Positions 1 through 11,118 of a DNA stretch of 64,000 nt are shown in pieces. The notes beneath the pieces were generated by a model. That model saw nothing but the letters and a program-made list of their open reading frames with translations. It was not told the DNA's origin and did not search any database. Origin of the DNA: Rosa chinensis (taxonomy: Eukaryota > Streptophyta > Magnoliopsida > Rosales > Rosaceae). The stretch's first letter is position 1. Each line of letters starts with the position of its first letter. Made by a program: the position numbers and the translations under genes. The stretch lies in contig NC_037091.1 of assembly GCF_002994745.2 (NCBI RefSeq), positions 3,837,501-3,901,500 on the forward strand. The letters are read 5' to 3'.

Positions 1-969
1 AAATCAAGATAAAGGGTGCGAAAATTGCTCTCTAGGATGGTTTTAAGATCAGAGTGAGTTACCAGCGACCAGAATGTTGGCTTTTTATAACAGAAGCGTA
101 TGAAAATCTGCAGTGTAAATTTCCGAGAAACGACGGGAAGTAAAAACTTGCGCCCCAAGTAAATACTTACCAAAAGAGCTTTGACACGTGGGGTTCCTCA
201 CTTTGTTCTATTTAATTCTTAACTGTTTGTTAAATCTTTCCGTCAGTTTTCCTCTTTTACCCTCATCTCTTTCATTCTTTCTCCCCTCTCTGAAGGCTTT
301 CTCTGTTTCTTCTCTTTCTTTGTAGTTTGTACTCGGAGAATTCCAACAATTCCACAAAAAATCACAGCTTGAATCTTTTTGAGCAAAGATAAATAAGATA
401 GAGAAATCAGAGAAATGATGATTTTAGCGATGATGGGTTACGTCGGCGGGAAGGGTTGGATCGGAGATTTAGATCTAGATAGGCTGCGGTGGTTGTCGCG
501 GTGGCGCCGGAATGTCTGGATGACCGGAGGGAGACTTCGTATGACCCTTACTTTTTATTGGGTCTGTGTACAAGAAGAGAGTAATTAAAGAGAAAAAGAA
601 AATCAGATTCAATCTTGATTCTTTGTTTGTTTGTTGGGCTTCGATATAGAGGTAATGGGTATGAATTATTGCATGTTTTCTTTTTCTTTCTTGTTTTGAT
701 GATGACTGCAAATTTGATTTTCGTAACTGGGAACGGAATAATACTGATAGAATCATAGACCTGATGATTGATCGTGGGAAGAGAGAAAGACCGAGAAGGG
801 GGTAAAAATGGACAAATGAAACAAATATTTAATATTTCATAAGAAATTAAATAAAAGAAAATGAGAAACCACGTGTCAAATGAGGAACTGAGTTTGAGAA
901 TTCTCAGACTCAAGTGCTTGTGCATGTAGCACTCCCCATCAAAAAACCAAAAAAAAAAATATGTAAACA
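1..969. other. No confident gene; short leader-like ORF
   Basis: A pyrimidine-rich stretch at about 235-330 resembles a plant 5' leader. It is followed by a 57-codon reading frame at 415-588 (+) that starts MMILAMMGYVGG and is rich in Arg and Trp. No family is recognised and the frame may be chance. ACGTG-type G-box cores occur near 187 and 871. The last nine bases (961-969) are the left target duplication of the adjoining MITE. Confidence 0.3.
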
Positions 970-1141
970 TGGAAATTATTCTATGCACCGACGGTGTAAG
1001 TGACCTAACTCTTATAAAATAATCTCAACCCTTGATATTTATTATTAACTTTATTTTTAATAAATAAAAAGTGTATTTAATGCAATCTAACTATTCATTT
1101 ATGTTGGTGCAAGTGCACGGCGGTGCTCTGAATAATCTCTC
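970..1141. mobile_element. Mutator-type MITE, 172 bp, 9-bp TSD
   Basis: The element is flanked by a perfect 9-bp direct repeat, atgtaaaca, at 961-969 and 1142-1150. Its ends are imperfect terminal inverted repeats of about 30 bp: the left end reads through attattctatgcaccg, and the reverse complement of the right end reads attattcagagcaccg. Nine-base target duplications and long TIRs are typical of Mutator-like elements. There is no coding capacity, so it is a non-autonomous derivative. The interior is AT-rich. Confidence 0.8.
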
Positions 1142-1150
1142 ATGTAAACA

Positions 1151-3866
1151 AGCTTTTAAGAATCCCTAAAAGGATGGGGAACCAACCCTAAAAGGTGTAA
1201 AGCTATAAAGCTAATTTATTCGTGTCACCTTTCGTATCTTAATATTCAAGCATGCACACATAATTTCAACTAGAAAAGCTAGAATAGATAATTAAAGGTT
1301 TTTAAACCTTCGTTTGGTTTGCGAAATTAAAGTATTGAGAAATAAAACTCGATTCTTTATTGTATTTGGGATTAAAAAAAAAACAAAACAGTTTCGTGAT
1401 AGACATAAATATAAGGAGAAGAGTCCAGTAATTCTTTCATGCACTCCTCAAAGGATTCATCTTACTCTCTATTTCCTTACATTTATTACTCAGTTTTTCC
1501 ATCATTAATTAATACTTCTTAACAACTTTATGACGACTTACCTATTATTATTAAACTTTGAAGTGAAAAATTCATGAGAAAAAGATAACTTTACATTCCA
1601 CAGTACTAAATGGGGCCCAAGTTTGATGAGTAAAGTATGGTGACCTCATGACTTGAGATGTATGACTGACGTAGGTTTGGAGCTCCCAGATTCCAATCGG
1701 AGGGACGTGGTCACTGGTTTTTGACTCTGACAATCAACGTTGACTTCCACACTGGAACTCTTGCACAACTTATCTGTGGGTTCGCATCTATTGCAAAGAG
1801 AGAGACTTGTAACTAAGACTAATGGCCATCGTAATTTCCTTCAATCCTTCACAATAGCGATGGGGGGGAGAAGGAAATTAAAACCATGACGAATCAAGCA
1901 CGTAGAGTCCACAATCCATAGAATCATGAAGTCAGTTTTGTTTGGGCAGATTCCTAGCTAGTCCTCAGAGAAACTATATTGCAAGTATACGATCAATGGG
2001 GGTCAGTCAACTAAATTTTGGCTTTGCTGATCAAGTTCCTAACAAATGATTAACAACTTTCCACCCACGTACAAGTGTGAAAAGGACGCCAAATAATGAT
2101 TGGGTATTGTCTAACTATTGTTATGATTGTGATTTTGAGTTTCTCTCACGAAAACAAGTGACATATAAGCTCGATAGCTGTTGGCGTAATGCAAAAGGTG
2201 TACATGAGAGATTACTTTGAAATAGTGTAACTTTTGGCCATGAAGTCCAATTGGGGTCCATGATACATTTTCGAAAAGAAAATTATGAGACACTTGTTCG
2301 ATCGCTATGTTATGATGTGCAATTAAAAAAGTCGTTTAGATAGTCATATATGCATTGTAAGTTTACTTGCAAATTTGGATTTCCTTTTCTTTTTGGGTCT
2401 TCTTTTACCTTTCTAGTGTGGATGGTTTTCTTGTTATGCAAGACTTTAATATTCTTTATAGACTTTCATTTGGGTGAACATTGTATTAGACATTCTATAA
2501 ACTTCTCTAATACGTTCTTGATTGGGGTTAGACGTTCATCTATCTTTTATCTTCTTTTTTTTCTTTTTTCTTTTTGAGAATGATCTACCTTTTATCTTTT
2601 GTAAACTCTATATACGAAGTAAAGTTAAAGCAATATGATATTGCCTTGTGTCTTCATCCCCTTCAAAGCTGAGGTAGCTCAGGTGAAAAGTAGCTTGAGC
2701 TCCTCTCTCCCATATGATAAAGTACTCCAGTTGCTTAATAATGCAGACTTCTACAAAGAACTATTAAGACAGGTTCACCTTTGCCAGAAAAAGACCGGTT
2801 CACAATTTTTTGTACATACAGGCTGATGACTAAGGATAAAACAAACAAGCAGTCTTCTTTTGATTTGTTCAAACTTTTGCTATATGTATGTTCTTGGTAA
2901 AAGTCATTCTGCAGTACTCATTCCTCTCTATGATTGGTTGAATATTTTAACTGTAGTTGATTAAAAGAAAATTAACTGTAAAGTGCAAAATGAATTTACT
3001 GGAGTGTGTACGTTACCAGCACGTACATAGCATATATGATCGGCTACTGTTGTTTATAGTTTAGAGATCAATGCCTCAAAGCATTTGATTGGTTCTTCAT
3101 TCATAGGGACGCAAAACGTGTCGCTAATCTATCCTGAATTATCCTATTCTAGTACTATGTATCACATAGAATGGGATTTTGCAGAAAACTAGTACAGGAA
3201 AGAGATCTAGATGGCTGCACTATTCGATGGGATCATCATTCCATGACTAATATTGTGTTGTAAAGTGAGTGAAGTATAGGGTGGATGTCCACCAACTGTT
3301 TCTTTCCATTTCTCTGAAGGAGAAAAGGAATGTAGAGGGTCCAATGAGTCCAGTATGGATTGCTTTTAAACATGTAGAAAGCTAAGCAAGAAGTCCAAAC
3401 AATGCACACTATCATGAGCATTTAGCACATATATCTCATAGCCTCCTGTACATATGGAACAAAGCTTTGAGATCAAGAAATCTTGAAGTACACGGGCCCA
3501 CCTTTCTAATTTTCTAAGCTTTACCAACATCAATCCATTCCCAGAATTAGGTGTCCCTCCCTTTCTAATCATTCTCCACCTAATGTGGAAGACTGGAAGG
3601 TTATATTTTTTGCGTTTTTGTTTTTCTTGATTTATTTATCTATATTATTATTAAGAGAAGAGAGCTTGCTCTCCATTACTGAATTTTTTTACCTGTTTAC
3701 CCTTTATATATTAAAAAACTTTAAATCAGGAATAATCAATTGGGATAATAAAGTCAATTTACAAAATATAAAATTAAAATAAAGTAAATGTAGTGGAACG
3801 TGGTGGTGGTTTCTATGAGATGGTTCTTTTAACTACCTCCTCAGTCCTCACATACTGACACATTCT
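1151..3866. other. Intergenic; one exon-like fragment
   Basis: AT-rich DNA with only short random open frames. One stretch looks exon-like: 2669-2772 is preceded by AG and followed by GT, and reads in frame as AEVAQVKSSLSSSLPYDKV and onward to FYKELLRQ. The family is not recognised and no partner exons were found, so it may be a captured or decayed exon. Nothing else could be assigned. Confidence 0.3.
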
Positions 3867-3999
3867 TAAAAAATAAATAAATAAATAAATAAAATCTCTA
3901 CACACAGTGTGTGTAGGCCAATGCTAGTTTTCATTAAACCAACCAGCATTGGCCGACACACACTGTGTGTAGAGATTTTATTTATTTATTTATTTTTTA
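3867..3999. repeat. Near-perfect foldback (inverted repeat)
   Basis: The left arm (3867-3925) and right arm (3945-3999) are reverse complements apart from about two mismatches and one extra aaat unit on the left. They are separated by a 19-nt loop. Each arm contains (aaat)n, then atctctacacacagtgtgtg, then ggccaatgct. Transcription from either strand would give a long hairpin. No clear target duplication was found, so the class (MITE or small-RNA hairpin) is open. Confidence 0.85.
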
Positions 4000-4311
4000 C
4001 TATGGACCATAGGCAAAATGAGGGGCAAAATGGGGCATTTGAGTGCAAAAATGCTGATTTTTTTGCCTTGGTGCAGGTGGACCAAGGTGCACATAGACTC
4101 TTATCAGCATTAGTTCAAAAACTAAGCAAATGTTCCCAACAAATTAACACACCAACTTCAACAAGACAGCGACAATATAAAGTATGACACCAATGAAAAA
4201 ACTAAAACGAACAAAAGTCACACCGACAACTATTAATCTCACATCACCAAGACCAACATTAAATCCTAAATAATCCTACACACCCAAAAAAAAAAAAAAA
4301 AAAAAAAATCC
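4000..4311. other. Short spacer with A23 run
   Basis: No gene was seen. A run of 23 A lies at 4286-4308, just before the Harbinger-like MITE. It could be the tail of an old retroposed sequence, but no source could be identified. Confidence 0.3.
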
Positions 4312-4314
4312 TAA

Positions 4315-4726
4315 CGGTGCGTTTGGATGAGAAAATTATGAAATCTATAGGAATTTATAAATGATGGAATTTTTAACTTCATCGATCTAAAATTCCATTC
4401 GTTGCAATTTCTGTTGTTTGGTTATATCCATTTAGGATTTGAAATGTGTAATAAATTAAGAAAGTTTAAAACAAATAAAAAAATAAAATAGAAAAAAGCC
4501 TTGTTTTGGAAATGAAAATTGAATACTACAAAGGAATTCGTAAATGACACCTACTTTAGCGGAAATTGAAGTGGGAATTTAAATGATGAATTCCTTCGTT
4601 TTTTTTCACAGAGAAATTTAAAATTTCCAATCTGATAATGCCAAACGAGGGAATTAGCTTGTAGGAATTATGAAATCTTCACTTTCAATTAAATTCCATC
4701 ATTTTTTCCCTCATCCAAACACACTC
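4315..4726. mobile_element. Harbinger-like MITE, 412 bp
   Basis: The ends are inverted repeats: the left reads ggtgcgtttggatgag and the reverse complement of the right reads gagtgtgtttggatgag. A 3-bp TAA lies on both sides (4312-4314 and 4727-4729), as expected for PIF/Harbinger target duplications. The interior is AT-rich with internal inverted homology (aattatgaaatct at both ends) and no reading frame. An hAT origin is less likely because no 8-bp duplication is visible. Confidence 0.6.
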
Positions 4727-4740
4727 TAAAAGAACCCATA

Positions 4741-7312
4741 TGTAACGTCCCGAACCTAAATCCACGTGTTTACTAGTCATTTGGACGGTAAACGACCTTT
4801 ACTTTCACTTTTACTTTCGGTTTAGTACTTTTAGTGGCCCTAAAAGTTGACTTTTTATTCGGGTCAAAATTTGAGAAAATGTTCTTCATGAAAGTTGTAG
4901 GGGACGTTAAACCGAGCGCGTGCATATGTGGTTCGTAAAAAGCGGACTTCGTATGCGAGAGTTATGGCCAAAATTGTAAAGTTACTGTTCATGGTAACTT
5001 TTGATAAAAAAGGAAATTTACCCCGGTAGGTTTCCATTTCCGGAAACCACCCCAACTCTTTCTCTCTCCTCTCCCCGATCTCTCTTCCTCCGGTTCGGCC
5101 ATTTTTCTTCTTCCATCAAATTCCGGCGATTCCGGCCACCAACCGGCGTGCCACCGGTCACCAGAGGAGCGCCTCCTCCCTCCGAGCACCCTAGCAACCG
5201 GGGTTTGGGACGATTTGGCCGGAAAACGCAGATCGAAGCAAAAACCTCCTCCGGCTGCAGTTTGATACTTTTGCCGATTCCCGGCGATTCCGGCCACCTC
5301 CGGTCCCCATCTTTCTGTCGAAGGTTTGGTTTTTACCACTGATTATTTCCCCTATGGTCTTGTAACACGATTTGAAGTGTAGAGGCCGGATCGAATTAGG
5401 GTTCTTGAATTTTCTGGGTTTGTGTTCTTGGATCGTTTTCGACTGTTTGTAGTTGTTATTTGTAAATGTTGTAGTTATGAAGTGGAATCAGTGTGTTGAG
5501 TAGGTGTTGCACCTGAAATTTGGTGGCCGGAGGTGGAGGTTGGCACCGGCACGTGAAACCCACGCACCGCCACTGTAGGTGGCGCGTGAGTTGGCGTTTT
5601 GGCCGGAAATTTCGACTTGTTGTTACTGTAATTAATCCTTTTTACGTCTAGTTGATTAATCGAAGCTTGGAAATGGATTTGGAGGTGAATTGGATATGAA
5701 TATTGGTGTTTATTCAAAGAATGGAGAAATTATTAAACGAATTATGAGGAATCCATCCATCGGATTTCCTCGGTTTGGCCTTTGAGCCTATATATTAAGG
5801 AGATAATATTATTGAAGAAGATTGGGAGAAATTGGGCAATTAAAGTTGATATTAGGGTTGATTTTAATTAATCCAATTTAGTTTTCCATCCCGAAATTAA
5901 AGTTACGAACGTTATATTGTACAGGACGTGAGGAGGATTTCCTCGAGGAGGGTTTGGATCGACGGCAGGCTTAGCCGTACTTAGTGAGTGGACTTTTGTT
6001 TTCAACAAGTGATGCATGCGTTTATTTATTAAAGCTTGTTTTATTTTATTAACGTATTTACCGAGCATATAGAGATAATTGTGAATTATCTTATGGAATT
6101 ACTTTTAAATATTGTTTCTCATGAAGTATTTATGATTTATAACGGTTGTGAGTTTTGGATATAAAGTTATTATGCTCGGATTCGAATTTATATTTGAGAC
6201 TTTATTTTTTTTTTAAATGGAGTTTGGTTGGAATAAATCTCCATGTTTATTTATTGATTACGATTTTGGCATTGGGAATGCCTCATTGATGATTTATTTA
6301 TTTCTTTAGCGTGTGGGACACGCTGTTAATTTATACGGCTTTTTACGAAAATCATAGTACGGTTGGGAATCGTACCCGTATTTTCTTTATATGTGGGACA
6401 TGGGGAAGCTTTAAGGATTTATCGTTTTTTTTAAACCGCCATACCCAGGGTCGTTATATATATATTATATTACTGGCTAGCCTATTAGTACTCCTCCCTA
6501 CTTACTATGTGTTCGTAGGCGAGTAGAGGAGAGCATGGGATGCTCTAGAGTGTGGGACACTCCGACCCGAGCCAATAAGGCTCCCTTCTTTCGTATGGTG
6601 AAGGTCCTTCCCCATCTTTTATTATGATTTGACTAGCGGGGCTAGTCCGGTTTCTTTTATCCAGCGGGGCTGGAATGTTTTGCACGAGTTGTGAACTTAA
6701 AGAAATACGTTTTATAAACGTTGCATGCATCGAGACTTTATATTGTAAACTTGTGGGAAAGTATAAATTTATCTTTATTGATACTTATTTATTTTGTCCA
6801 CTCACTCTAACGTTTTTATGTACTTTCCCCCTGGGCCCTTTGGTTTAAATTGCCCAGATCACAGTGCTGTGGACCGGCATAGGAGCGGAGGCTAGTACCA
6901 CCTTTGTCATCCATTCTCAGTAGGTTATTGATTAACCTACTTATTGTATTATATTCCGAGTCTGTTCCTTAGATTGCTCTGAATACTTGTTGAGAGTGGA
7001 TTTATACATTTGTATAATTATGTGTGTAAGAGAGTGGTTTATTTTGGGAGATTGTTGAACGATTGAGTTACGGGGTTGTATTTGTTTAAGATGTTTTGGT
7101 TGTGAAGTTCGATGTTTTTATTTGGAGAATTTTTGGATTGTTGCTAGGAAGCAGGGCGGCTTCAAGCGTAGAACTTAAATTATTTTGAGGAGTGTTTTCA
7201 GCAGGTTTAGGGTTGCCCATTTTTAGGGGAGGTTCTGTCGAATTTTCTCGAAAAGTGGGTCCCGCAGGTCTACCTAGGAGTTAGGAGGGTAATTCCGGGG
7301 TGGGTCCTGACA
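4741..7312 (+). repeat. 5' LTR of the LARD-like element
   Basis: 2572-bp LTR with TG..CA ends. It contains a GC-rich Pro/Ser-coding-like block (about 5030-5330) and a palindrome-rich 3' part. Open frames here also occur in the other copy and are not recognisable proteins. A TATA-like tatatatta lies near 5790 and could be the promoter. Confidence 0.85.
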
Positions 7313-7314
7313 GT

Positions 7315-7326
7315 TGGTATCAAAGC
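7315..7326 (+). promoter_or_regulatory. Primer binding site, tRNA-iMet type
   Basis: TGGTATCAAAGC begins two bases after the 5' LTR. It differs at one position from the usual plant initiator-Met primer site TGGTATCAGAGC. Reverse transcription of the element would start here. Confidence 0.75.
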
Positions 7327-10300
7327 ATTAGGTTATTAGGTTCTGTAGACTCGTTTCTATTCTGTTACCTTATATACTTGGTGTTGCCCAGTACCTCTTG
7401 AGAGATGGCCCGACTGCAGCGGTTCCCCATCGTGTGCTCTTCGGTGCTGTGGTATTCATCAAGTGTGTAAGGTACAAAGTTAGTTGGTTTTCTTCTGGTA
7501 CTATGCCTCTTGTACGCCGACCTCCTAGGGTTTTCTTTCCGTATTCGATTGGTTAACTATCATGCGCCTATCCCTGGTGATGGTAGAGTAAAACTACTCT
7601 ACATTTTTGAGTTGTACTACGAAATGTGATTCGAGGAAAATGTTGTGGTTGTCTTTTCCTTGATGCCAACAAGTTTGTTGGGGCAGGGATTAAGGTGCGG
7701 AAACCAGAGTTCGAGTTGTGTTTGAGTGTCTGAGACGAGCGACAATAGCTTTGGGCTGTCTCTAGATGATATGATTGCTTCGGGAATCAGGATTGTGGGT
7801 AGAAATGGACTTGGTAATAATGGTGGTTTTGACTTTGAACCAAGTTTCGGGAAAGATGTTGTGTGATGTGATTGGTTGTTAAGTAGCATTTGAAATATTA
7901 TTGGAAGTTTTTGGTGGTTCTTTGGGAACCTCAGTGTTGGAAACCATTTACAGAGAAAAATTGAATAATTATTCTGGGTTGTTATGGCTAGAGTCTTTGT
8001 TTTCAAGTGACTTTGGTCACTGATGATGGCAAGTGAGAGGTAATGACAGTAATTGAGAGATATAAGTAGGACGGAATTTTTAGAAATTGTCAATTTGGGT
8101 CGTTGACCTAACCAAGGTGTATGAGCATAGTTTTGCTCGAAATAAAAGAGATTGATTTTTGATACCATGACTTATAGTTTTGTCTATCTGAGTCTTGTAT
8201 GGTAGCGAGTAGGGAGATTAACAAGAATGGGCTTTTACAGTTGATATGTGCTTGAAGTGCAAGAATTGGAAGAATGCTTAAGGTTTTATAATAGAGTTAC
8301 GACTTTGGTCGGTAAATAATTGGGAGAGTTGGAATCAACTCTTCGTATGTGGTATTATGCAAATGGATTCCTTTGTTTATCCATTTTTGAGTGAAACGGT
8401 TGTGGGGAATAGTGATAGTGACATAGTTCGGTGTTCTTAGAAGTTCAAACGGAATTACTTTGTGATACGGAATCTGATTTGAGTTTTGAATCACGGAGCC
8501 TTGAAGGTTGAATTGTGATAGACTCTTAGTGGAAGTTTGCCGGACGAATGGGTTGTGATATTATATTAGTGGATGGTGGAAGGAATAACTTTATGGAAAT
8601 AAGTTTTCTGTTGGCTCTGGAAATATTTTACGTTAAGGCTTGACCAAGACTCTTGTTATCTTGGGTGGAAGGTATTGTAGTCTATTTTAAGTGACGTACT
8701 TCAGTGATGATTATTTGAGCAAATTGGATCATTATTGTGGTGGGACCACGTTCGGATCCGAATATCGATTGGTGTGACACAAGCTGTTGGACGGGTGTCC
8801 TTTGTCTTATATTAAGGATTGTTCGGGAAAGAGCTTGTGAATTGTGTTAGCTACCTTGAGGAATTAGTTATTACTTGAATCGGTTATGTGTAATGGATTT
8901 CTTTGGAGGAAATGAGCGAACTTTGCCACCCTGGTGACCTTTAATTGGAAATGTATAGGAAGTTGTTGGTATGAGTGAAATCCGGTCACCACTTATCTAA
9001 AGTTAAGACGACTTGAACAGGAAGTAGGAGTTGAATTGAAATAAATTGATTGGGCTTATGCTCTATCATGGGTTCAATATATATTTAAGTACTACTTGTT
9101 GAGCTACTATGATTGAGTTATGTTATTGGAATAATTCTTAGTGAGAAGATTTGGAAAGTTTTTGGTGCAATTTTGGTTAGCACAAGGAAGTCATAGGAAT
9201 TCTTGTTGTAGCTGAAATTTTATAAGTTAAGCGTCGATTGAGGAGTGGATTCGTGGTTATCTTATCCTCTTTTTGGTAAGGGCAATTGTTGTTTATCGGT
9301 TTTGGCCTTAAGTTAAATAAAAGGAGTTGGCTATATTCTAGCACTTGCAAGTTCAACGCGGTTTGACATAACTGATTTCCATTGATTCTTGTAACATCAG
9401 ACAATGAACCTCTTCGATATCATATTTTCCTATCTTGGGAAGTAGACTCCGTTTCTGTGGTACACAAGTGCTATTTGTTTAATTAAGTGACTTTGTGAGT
9501 TTTTCTATTTGGGCACTTATTCGACTTTCTCTCCAGGTTGTTTTGAGCAAAAGAGTTTTTACGAATTTTTGCTTAGCAGTGGCTAAGAGTTATTGGTAAT
9601 GCTTGAGGGCATATCTATACTTTAAAACTGTTGAGTCAACAAGGGATGCTATTTTATTTGAGTGTGATCGGAATTCCAATCAAGTATTGTTTTCGGTGGT
9701 GAGAATTATATTGGCATACGAAGTAGAATTATCATTTGTGGCGTAGAGACCAGCGAGATTGACATGGATTCAACTAAATTTTTGACCTATGACTAAGAAG
9801 TGTAGCCTCAGCTAAGAACAACTTTGGTGTGATGTATCTCCTCTTAGATTTGAATATTTGGGCTGGAATTGAGCGAATATTTATGGATTTTGCTTTGCAT
9901 CAGGTTTCGGAAGATGTAGTACATAATGTGAGCAGTTTCGATTTTAGACATTGGTAATTGGTAGACTCCTTGGAATGCATGTGATTTAGAAGAATTTTAT
10001 CCCCACATTATAGTTATAAGAAGTTTTCGAGGGACAATGTTAATTTGCCCGTTTGAGAACTATAAGTGTGGCCAGCGGGATAACTATTAAATGAGTTTTC
10101 TTGTTACTGGGAATGTCATTTCAAGGCGTGATCAATGTTCCAGTCAGTTGTCTGAGTAGCAAAGAGGAAGTGTAGTGGTTCCATAACCTACCTGCTTAAG
10201 AACTCATGGGTTTGTCGGAGGCTACCCTTTGTTATGCTTGACAATTGTGGGACCTTTACGTGAACGACATTCGATCAAAAATTTTTATATAAATAAATGG

Positions 10301-11105
10301 AATGAAGTGTTGTTGTGTGTGGTAGTTAATAAATTACTTGTTTTGGACTTTTTGGGTTTCTGTAACCATGTTGTGATGTCTTAATCGTGTTGGCTTCCCA
10401 TTAACACCGGTGTAATTTGGAAAAGGTATTGTGTGTGGGGTCAATGACTTATAACAATGTTGTTGGTGAACGGTTTGGTTCTTCACCGTATGAGTTATAT
10501 GCAAGATTATGAATACGTCTATTCCAGTCAAATGGCTTGTGACGTCAATACCTCGTGCTATCTGAACTATAAGCATGTTTTGATTTGCTTGAGTAGTTGG
10601 AATTATAGGAAAATCTTTGGGGTTGTCAAAGTAGTTGACTTGTGATTGTAAGAGAAAAATTTGACCAAGGATAAGTCGACAAGCTTCAAGGTTTTGGAAA
10701 CATTGGATGAGATATTGTTTTGATTAGTCTTTTGGGAGACTATGAAAAGACGTTCATTCTGGTTGTGGGTTATATCGTTATTTCCACATCTTGGTTTTCT
10801 TGACGGGCGAGACGATTATTCCTTATGCAGTATTCAAGATTACAGTGACTGGTCATATTTCTGCTTGAGGACTGTTCCTTTTTATATGTTGATTCCCTTA
10901 TTTTATTTGGCCACCTCTTGGACTAGATCTAAAGTTAGTTTCTGCATGAGTTGAGCAGACTTGCATATCGATCGTGTGATATCATCCCCACTTTGTTATG
11001 ATCTGAGTACTAGTACTACCTTCGTTGAGGATGTTGCATTGCAGATTAGTACATGTGTGCTACCTCTACTTTAACAGTATGAAATTTCGAGGACGAAATT
11101 GTTAT
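7327..11105 (+). other. Non-coding interior of the LARD-like element
   Basis: About 3.8 kb with stops in every frame on the + strand. No gag zinc knuckle, protease, reverse transcriptase, RNase H or integrase motif could be read. The base composition, rich in short G+T words, suggests a heavily decayed coding region. The longest open frames are on the opposite strand and look like chance. Confidence 0.6.
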
Positions 11106-11118
11106 AAGGAGGGGAGAT
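11106..11118 (+). promoter_or_regulatory. Polypurine tract
   Basis: aaggaggggagat directly abuts the start of the 3' LTR. This is the expected position and composition for plus-strand priming. Confidence 0.75.

Noticed and set aside
1679..1700. ggagctcccagattccaatc resembles a miR159 target or star sequence
   Set aside because: It needs a central deletion to match, no MYB coding context is present, and no complementary arm forms a precursor hairpin nearby.
7617..8168. 183-codon minus-strand frame in the LARD interior
   Set aside because: Antisense to the element, low-complexity composition, no motif; best explained by chance.
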